Made by a program: the position numbers and the translations under genes. Shown here piece after piece: positions 6,794 through 10,859 of a stretch of DNA of 10,859 nt. Under the pieces are notes generated by a model, which was not told where the DNA came from, searched no databases, and worked only from the letters and a program-made list of their open reading frames with translations. Numbering within the stretch: position 1 is the stretch's first letter; each line of letters starts with the position of its first letter. Source of the stretch: Bacillota bacterium (GTDB lineage Bacteria; Bacillota; Dehalobacteriia; UBA4068); NCBI GenBank assembly GCA_009778255.1, contig WRKD01000159.1, positions 1 through 10,859 on the forward strand, read 5' to 3'.

Positions 6794-7633
6794 TGTACAC
6801 CTCCTGCAAATACATTCTGTGAGAGGTCAAAAAACTTTTCAATTTCCTTAATCTGTTCTTCTGTTAGAAAAATGAACATGAATCCAGATTTTGCGTTAAA
6901 ACTTTCCCGTACTAAAAATGCTTTTGCTTCGTCAAGCTTACTAAGTAATGGTGCTTATAGTACAGTGGTATCTCTAACAACTAGAATGAATCTTTTGCCT
7001 GTAGCTTTGGCTATTTGAATCATGCCGCGCAATTGTTGTGTCAAAGATTGATAATTAACATTCTTTATTTCACCAATAACTCGTGCATTAATAAAATCAG
7101 GTATTCGACGACCATAATCCGTTATGTATGTATGTTTGTGTGTTTTTTATAAATCCTGAATATTGTTGATAAATCTGTTGCATAAACTCAATGCCATTTT
7201 TAAAATTCTCCCCAATGTCATTTCCAGATGGATCAATATATAGTAATGGATTGTTAATACAATAGACATATGGATTACTGCTTTGCATGATTACAATAAT
7301 GTCCGGCTTATAGGTGAAGAGACTCAAGCCAAGTGGATCTCTGTCGTCCGGTTCACGCTCATTCCATTTTACAGGGTTATCCCCGTAGATCCCCAAATAA
7401 TGTTCCCAGTGCGTATCATAGTCAGAAATAAAAAAGAAAAGGAAAACAACGTCGTTTTCAAAATCAAAAATTGCATAGCCGGAAATTAAATCATAATCAA
7501 CATCTGTATCGTGCCAGCCTTGACTGTCGTTCTCCGGCGACATGGCAAACGCTGGCGGTACAAGCGTTATCATCAACGCAAATACAAACAGCAACGATAA
7601 TATTGATTTGAACAACTTTGCACGCCGTACCAT
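6790..7633 (-). pseudogene. Decayed, shortened RHS toxin with PD-(D/E)XK nuclease tip
   Basis: A secreted RHS-type polymorphic toxin, now broken. From ATG 7633 a clear Sec signal peptide runs MVRRAKLFK, a hydrophobic core and PPAFA (1-30). About 40 residues later comes the end of an RHS core: DTHW at 73-76, IYGDNPVKWNE, then NPYVYCINNPLLYIDPSG (120-137). The hundreds of residues that normally precede this are absent. The first frame then ends at a TGA near 7097. In another frame the toxin continues as YGRRIPDFINARVIGEIKNV, with the PD and ExK residues of the PD-(D/E)XK nuclease fold, like Tox-REase-7. Removing one of three CATA units (7123-7134) restores the frame. A second lesion, TAA at 6955-6957 in TVL*APLLSKL, probably replaces a serine codon. 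The last frame ends at the ATGA overlap with the immunity gene. ATG 7660 is an alternative start. Confidence 0.8.
7123..7134. repeat. Tandem 4-base repeat (CATA on minus strand) x3 at the toxin frameshift
   Basis: Three exact copies of TATG on the plus strand. On the coding (minus) strand they sit where the RHS-core frame and the toxin frame part. Two copies give an uninterrupted read from NTQTYI into TDYGRRIPDF; three copies give a stop 11 codons after the repeat. Confidence 0.9.
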
Positions 7634-7691
7634 AAGCACCACCAAAGAATATTTTCCCATATCACGGCGGATAGAAAAGCCCTATGCCGCT

Positions 7692-7970
7692 CTATTCCAA
7701 TAAATCGCTATGCGTACCAGTACGGGTCAGGTATAAATATAGCATATCATCATCAATCTCATACACCAGCAACCAATCCGGCGTTATGTGGCACTCTCTT
7801 AACCCTTTATACGTCCCTTTTAATGGGTGGACTTTGTATTTTGCGGGCAGCATATCGCCTTTCGCTAAGATTACGACGACGGTTTCTAAAAGTTTGATGT
7901 CATATCCGCGCTTTTGAATGAGTTTATAGTCTTTTTTGAATCTTGAAGTCCTCTCGATTTTATACTTCAT
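7692..7970 (-). CDS. yafQ: YafQ-family toxin (RelE/ParE superfamily mRNA interferase)
   Basis: Ribosome-associated endoribonuclease toxin of a type II toxin-antitoxin pair. Numbered from the ATG at 7970 (92 residues), it carries the YafQ active-site pattern: His48, His61, Asp65 and Trp66 in CHITPDWLLVYEI, and His87 in RTGTHSDL. The start is ambiguous: GTG 7976, ATG 7973 and ATG 7970 are consecutive in-frame codons. GAGGAG upstream is best spaced for the first two. The gene overlaps the antitoxin end by 11 to 17 bases, so the two are coupled. Catalytic residues appear complete, so the toxin is probably active. Its end lies 58 bases before the RHS remnant on the same strand. Confidence 0.92.
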   Translation of the reverse strand: MKYKIERTSRFKKDYKLIQKRGYDIKLLETVVVILAKGDMLPAKYKVHPLKGTYKGLRECHITPDWLLVYEIDDDMLYLYLTRTGTHSDLLE

Positions 7971-8250
7971 CATCACTGTTTAACTCCTCAAAGAGTGCTT
8001 CAACGCTGTCAAAACTCTTGTATAACTGCGGATTTCGTTTCATTTCTTCCATTTCCTCTATCGCCGCCAGTGTTTCGGCGTTATAACGCGGCATTTGCAT
8101 AGCAAACGGCAAGCCGTTTTGCATGAGCGACTGACGGAAGAAAATATTTACCGCGTCCGAGACTGAAATGCCAAACGCCGAATACAGGTCTTCAATCTCT
8201 TTTTTGGTCTCAATATCCGTTCGTATATTTATCATCGCTGTCTTTGCCAT
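7960..8250 (-). CDS. dinJ: RelB/DinJ-family antitoxin
   Basis: Antitoxin that binds and blocks the YafQ toxin and represses its own operon. The 96-residue protein begins with a ribbon-helix-helix DNA-binding domain (MAKTAMINIRTDIETKKEIEDL through DAVNIFF). A proline-containing linker LPFAMQMP and an acidic toxin-binding tail ending NSDDEV follow, as in DinJ. The start has AAGGAG about ten bases upstream. Antitoxin precedes toxin with overlap, the standard order. The palindrome at 8271-8293 is the likely operator. Confidence 0.93.
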   Translation of the reverse strand: MAKTAMINIRTDIETKKEIEDLYSAFGISVSDAVNIFFRQSLMQNGLPFAMQMPRYNAETLAAIEEMEEMKRNPQLYKSFDSVEALFEELNSDDEV

Positions 8251-8270
8251 TGACTTTCAACTCCTTTTAC

Positions 8271-8293
8271 TGTAGTATGTTTATTATACTACA
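8271..8293. promoter_or_regulatory. Palindromic operator of the dinJ-yafQ operon
   Basis: TGTAGTAT (8271-8278) and ATACTACA (8286-8293) are perfect 8-base inverted arms around a 7-base spacer. The site covers the -10 box, so binding of the ribbon-helix-helix antitoxin complex here would block transcription. Symmetry and position are seen; the binding is inferred. Confidence 0.75.
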
Positions 8294-8311
8294 AACATTA
8301 TACAAATGCAA
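8283..8311 (-). promoter_or_regulatory. Promoter of the dinJ-yafQ operon
   Basis: On the minus strand TTGCAT (8306-8311), a 17-base spacer and TATAAT (8283-8288) form a good sigma-A promoter about 30 bases before the antitoxin start. A second TATAAT at 8297-8302 has no matching -35. Confidence 0.7.
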
Positions 8312-8354
8312 CACAATTTTCGCGTTTGTAAAAATATAATCCGACTGCGATTTT

Positions 8355-8449
8355 TTACGCTGGTTTTCGTTTACCTTTCGGCTTTACAGGCTTTTCTTCT
8401 TCCTCTGGCGGCTTGGCTTTTCAACCTCAATCATGGGCGGGTTTACGGG
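8355..8449 (-). other. Possible tail of an ORF interrupted by the IS
   Basis: Left of the IS, the minus strand reads NPPMIEVEKPSRQRKKKSL and stops at 8384-8386. One frame over it reads KPPEEEEKPVKPKGKRKPA and stops at 8355-8357. Both are basic, Pro/Glu/Lys-rich tails. The first is in frame with the open stretch right of the IS (10554-10730) when the IS and one CGGG copy are removed. A decayed small gene is possible, but no family is recognised. Confidence 0.25.
8446..8449. repeat. Left target-site direct repeat CGGG
   Basis: CGGG directly precedes the IS left end and is repeated directly after the right end at 10550-10553. This is consistent with a short target duplication, but four bases could match by chance. 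Confidence 0.5.
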
Positions 8450-8462
8450 TTTTCGACACTTA
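8450..8462 (+). repeat. IS left terminal inverted repeat
   Basis: TTTTCGACACTTA, the exact reverse complement of 10537-10549. Confidence 0.88.
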
Positions 8463-8482
8463 GGAAAGACAAGAATCGCCAC

Positions 8483-8507
8483 AAGTCCTGCCAGGGCTTA
8501 TTTTTTT
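8483..8507 (+). terminator. Inward-facing terminator at the IS left end
   Basis: AAGTCC (8483-8488) pairs with GGGCTT (8494-8499), one G-U pair included, and is followed by seven T. It lies between the IS end and the transposase promoter. It would stop outside transcripts from running into the transposase gene, a known way for insertion sequences to limit their own activity. Confidence 0.7.
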
Positions 8508-8529
8508 GTCAAATTTTTTAAAATAAATG

Positions 8530-8558
8530 TTGAATGTTGTTGTATGCTGTGGTATAAT
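8530..8558 (+). promoter_or_regulatory. Transposase promoter
   Basis: TTGAAT (8530-8535), a 17-base spacer and TATAAT (8553-8558). The -10 is also an extended type (TGGTATAAT). It lies about 40 bases before the transposase start. Confidence 0.75.
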
Positions 8559-8596
8559 ATAGCTGTGGCACTATATATATGGATGGAGGAGTGGCT

Positions 8597-10456
8597 ATGA
8601 AATTATATTATGACAAAAAATCACCGAACCCTACCTACTTTATTCAGCTGGGTATCCGCAACGGCGAGAAGACGACTACGAAAAATGTCAAAAGAATCGG
8701 GCGGCACTTGGACCTCCTATCTATTACCCCTGACCCCCTTGCATATGCGAAACAACAGGTCGAAGCGTTCAACAATGAGTATAGGGATGGAAAGGTCGAT
8801 CTAAGCATCCAGTTCGATTTCAGCGAAAAGCTTATAGCCACCGGCGATGTCGCGTCAAAATCATCCGCCCTCAACATTGGGTACTTTATCCTACAGCACA
8901 TTTATAACGACCTTAAGCTTGAAGATTTTTTACGCGGGGCTCAAAAGAAAACAAAAGCGACATTCGACTGTAACACCATCAACCGCTTTCTGACATTTGC
9001 ACGGGTGCTCAATCCGGCCTCGAAGCTCGACACGTTCGATAAGCTCGACACCTATTATGAGCAGCCTTCTTTTGACTACCAGCATATCCTAAGATTTATG
9101 GATATATTGGAGAAGAACTACGACGGGTACTTGGAGCATCTTTTCCATAACAGTGGCAACATCGTAAAGAGAGATACATCGGTTTGTTATTTTGACTGCA
9201 CCAACTATTACTTTGAAATCGAGCAAGAGGACGGGGAATATATAGATGAAGCCACCGGGGAGATACTAAAGGGGCTCCGCAAATATGGCAAGTCCAAAGA
9301 CCACAAGCCGAACCCCCTCGTGCAAATGGGCTTGTTCATGGACGGCGGCGGCATCCCGATATCCATGTGCATCGATACCGAGTCAGACAACGAGCAAACG
9401 TGCGCCATCCCTTTGGAGAAGAAAATTATTAGCATGTTCGGTGGGCAGAAATTTATTTATTGCGCGGATGCCGGCCTTGGTTCCCTTAACATCAGGAAGT
9501 TTAACTCCATGGGTGGGCGGGCCTTTATTGTCACCCAGTCCATCAAAAAACTATCCGAGCAGATGCAGAATGCCGTATTTAACGATTGCGATTATAGGAG
9601 GCTGTCCAACAATGCCCCTACCACAATCGAACATATGAAAAATTTCGATAGGTTCGACGAAGAAAACCGTGCACTTTATGACGACAAGGCTTATAAAGTC
9701 ATTGACGCAGGTAGGGCCATTGACCTTGGCCTTTATGAAGATAGGTTGTGCAAGAACGGGAGGATACTAAAAACAATGTCCAAAGCGTTTTTGCCGCAGA
9801 AAATAATAATCACCTTCTCAAGGAAAGCCATGGAATACCAGCGTTTCATAAGAAACGCTCAAATTGAGAGGGCAAAAAAAATACTTGCCCATAAGAATGT
9901 GGAAGATGTCAAAAAAGGCCCCAACGATGTCACAAGGTTCATCAAGCGCACCTCCACCGGCAAAAACGGTGAAAAGGCTTCCGACCACTATACGATTGAC
10001 CAAGCCCTCATAGATAAGGAAAAGAAGTATGATGGGTACTATGCCGTAGCTACTAACCTTGATGACGACGTGCAGGCAATCCTAAACATAAGCGACTACC
10101 GCTACAAGATAGAAGAGTGCTTCCGCATCCTAAAAACATACTTTGGAGCAAGGCCGGTATTCCACCAGGGCAGGAAGCGGATTATTGCTCACTTTATGAT
10201 CTGCTATACGGCGCTGCTGGTTTACCGGCTGTTAGAAAAAAAGCTGGATCAGTATGGCACACACTTTACCACAGATAATATTATAGAGACGCTACGGAAC
10301 ATGAATGTTGTCAACATAACGGACTCTTTGTACGCTGCGGCATATACAGCGAGTAATGTATGCACTTCGCTAAATGGGGTGTTCGGGTTAGGGCTTGACA
10401 AAAAATATTACCAGCCAAAGGAACTGAATAAAAAATTGAAAAAAATTATGGGCTAG
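8597..10456 (+). CDS. IS1634-family DDE transposase
   Basis: Catalyses excision and insertion of the surrounding element with an RNase H-fold DDE domain. The chosen start at 8597 (619 residues) has GGAGGAG five bases upstream; an earlier ATG at 8579 lies before that site. The likely catalytic triad is Asp200 (VCYFDCTNYYFE), Asp291 (IYCADAGLG) and Glu506. Glu506 sits in the IS4-type R-(3)-E-(6)-K signature, seen here as RYKIEECFRILK. A long insert lies between the second Asp and the Glu, as in IS1634 and other large IS4-like enzymes. The start of the protein (MKLYYDKKSPNPTYFIQLG) is also typical. No frameshift or internal stop is seen, so it should be functional. Confidence 0.93.
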   Translation: MKLYYDKKSPNPTYFIQLGIRNGEKTTTKNVKRIGRHLDLLSITPDPLAYAKQQVEAFNNEYRDGKVDLSIQFDFSEKLIATGDVASKSSALNIGYFILQHIYNDLKLEDFLRGAQKKTKATFDCNTINRFLTFARVLNPASKLDTFDKLDTYYEQPSFDYQHILRFMDILEKNYDGYLEHLFHNSGNIVKRDTSVCYFDCTNYYFEIEQEDGEYIDEATGEILKGLRKYGKSKDHKPNPLVQMGLFMDGGGIPISMCIDTESDNEQTCAIPLEKKIISMFGGQKFIYCADAGLGSLNIRKFNSMGGRAFIVTQSIKKLSEQMQNAVFNDCDYRRLSNNAPTTIEHMKNFDRFDEENRALYDDKAYKVIDAGRAIDLGLYEDRLCKNGRILKTMSKAFLPQKIIITFSRKAMEYQRFIRNAQIERAKKILAHKNVEDVKKGPNDVTRFIKRTSTGKNGEKASDHYTIDQALIDKEKKYDGYYAVATNLDDDVQAILNISDYRYKIEECFRILKTYFGARPVFHQGRKRIIAHFMICYTALLVYRLLEKKLDQYGTHFTTDNIIETLRNMNVVNITDSLYAAAYTASNVCTSLNGVFGLGLDKKYYQPKELNKKLKKIMG

Positions 10457-10485
10457 GAGTTCCATACAACATTTCTAAAAATAAT

Positions 10486-10530
10486 AGAGAGAAGAAAATG
10501 CAGCATTACTGCTATTTCTTCTCTCTTTCT
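10486..10530 (+). terminator. Terminator hairpin at the IS right end
   Basis: A perfect 12-bp stem pairs AGAGAGAAGAAA (10486-10497) with TTTCTTCTCTCT (10515-10526). A nested GCAG/CTGC pair lies near the loop and a pyrimidine-rich TTCTCTATT tail follows. It lies between the transposase stop and the right terminal repeat and should end the transposase message inside the element. Confidence 0.7.
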
Positions 10531-10536
10531 CTATTA

Positions 10537-10549
10537 TAAGTGTCGAAAA
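10537..10549 (-). repeat. IS right terminal inverted repeat
   Basis: TAAGTGTCGAAAA, the exact reverse complement of 8450-8462. Confidence 0.88.
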
Positions 10550-10553
10550 CGGG
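10550..10553. repeat. Right target-site direct repeat CGGG
   Basis: Matches 8446-8449 directly outside the other IS end. Confidence 0.5.
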
Positions 10554-10567
10554 ATTATAACACAGGG

Positions 10568-10582
10568 CGGGCTTTGCCCGCA
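10568..10582. repeat. Short GC-rich hairpin beside the IS
   Basis: GCGGGC-TTT-GCCCGC forms a perfect 6-bp stem with a three-base loop in otherwise AT-rich sequence, about 15 bases outside the IS right end. There is no T-run, so it is not a standard terminator. Confidence 0.5.
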
Positions 10583-10630
10583 AGCCAAGAAATTGACTTT
10601 TACAATTCACGAAAAAATACGAAAAAATAT

Positions 10631-10701
10631 ATCCGGCTGAATTTGCCGCTATCTTGAAAACTGCCGGTTTGGCAGCGAAGATAGAAGCGATATAGCCGGA
10701 T
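10631..10701. repeat. Nested palindrome of unknown role
   Basis: Three sets of perfect arms are nested: ATCCGGCT (10631-10638) with AGCCGGAT (10694-10701), CTATCTT (10649-10655) with AAGATAG (10678-10684), and CTGCC (10661-10665) with GGCAG (10671-10675). Unpaired bulges lie between them. It could be a structured RNA, a dispersed palindromic repeat or a folded single-strand recombination site; nothing here decides which. Confidence 0.6.
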
Positions 10702-10859
10702 TTAGTTTTGTCTTTCGCTGATATAGGCATAAGCTATAAAGAACTGGGGAAGGATGCAACAATCTTTAGTAGCCGCCATGCTCAGCAACAGCACCACTAT
10801 AGGGCTGACTTTGAACGAAATATGTTTTTTTTGTTTTATATAAATAGTTAATTATTTAA

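Larger units (their letters stand above)
8450..10549 (+). mobile_element. Complete IS1634-family insertion sequence, about 2.1 kb
   Basis: Bounded by perfect 13-base inverted repeats TTTTCGACACTTA and flanked by CGGG on both sides. It carries one full-length transposase with its own promoter and a terminator-like hairpin near each end, all in the expected order. The transposase keeps its DDE residues, so the element may be active. The coding part is somewhat GC-richer than the neighbouring AT-rich island. Confidence 0.87.
10554..10730 (-). other. Open stretch right of the IS, possible 5' part of a split ORF
   Basis: On the minus strand an ATG at 10730 opens a frame (MPISAKDKTKSGYIAS, later LRAKPALCYNPV) that runs into the IS end. 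It would continue in frame into 8384-8449 if the IS were absent. There is no ribosome site and no family match. The plus strand over 10595-10858 is also open apart from one TAG, reading YPAEFAAILKTAGLAAKIEA and, after the stop, ADIGISYKELG. Coding on either strand is unproven, and much of the open frame comes from the palindrome at 10631-10701. Confidence 0.25.

Noticed and set aside
8306..8521. Plus-strand 71-residue frame over the dinJ promoter and IS left end
   Set aside because: It crosses the IS boundary and the left-end terminator and has no ribosome site, so it is not a real gene.
1..10859. CRISPR array, tRNA, rRNA or riboswitch
   Set aside because: No regular direct repeats with spacers, no cloverleaf with a CCA end, no rRNA-like blocks and no recognised riboswitch core were seen on reading both strands.

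Overview
The window looks like low-to-moderate GC chromosomal DNA from an anaerobic Bacillota, probably Clostridia or a close relative. The grounds are AGGAGG-type ribosome binding sites, near-consensus sigma-A promoters, a SigW-like ECF factor with a zinc-finger anti-sigma factor carrying a DUF4349 domain, and the type of RHS core remnant. No species can be named from the sequence alone.

Layout. (a) 1-2400: an ECF sigma factor and its membrane anti-sigma factor read leftward, overlap by 14 bases, and end at a strong terminator (120-166). (b) 2400-4194: a rightward TPR gene with its own promoter and a terminator shared with radA. The gene lies between a palindromic repeat (2424-2503) and a pair of 28-base inverted repeats (2499-2526 and 4167-4194). 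The protein looks like the winged-helix plus TPR half of a STAND (NB-ARC type) ATPase with the ATPase missing. (c) 4193-5569: radA, complete and leftward, with its stop codon at the edge of the right-hand repeat. (d) 5570-6010: intergenic, with only short unassigned open stretches. (e) 6011-7633: a decayed polymorphic-toxin locus, leftward. A signal peptide is joined to the last part of an RHS core and then to a PD-(D/E)XK nuclease-type toxin tip. The tip is broken by a 4-base tandem-repeat frameshift and by an in-frame TAA. The following gene, a probable immunity protein, is intact and overlaps the toxin stop by ATGA. (f) 7692-8311: a DinJ/YafQ type II toxin-antitoxin pair, leftward, with a palindromic operator over its promoter. 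(g) 8450-10549: a complete IS1634-family insertion sequence, rightward, with 13-base terminal inverted repeats, a CGGG direct repeat on both sides, and terminator-like hairpins just inside both ends. (h) 10550-10859: IS flank with a nested palindrome and an open stretch that may be half of an ORF split by the IS.

How the parts relate. radA and the sigma/anti-sigma operon look like ordinary chromosomal genes. The stretch from about 5.8 kb to the right end looks like an accessory island: a toxin/immunity cassette, a toxin-antitoxin module, an IS and ORF debris. The most interesting signals are the repairable RHS toxin frameshift in three CATA units next to an intact immunity gene, the ATPase-less STAND-like TPR protein, and the repeats around that TPR gene.
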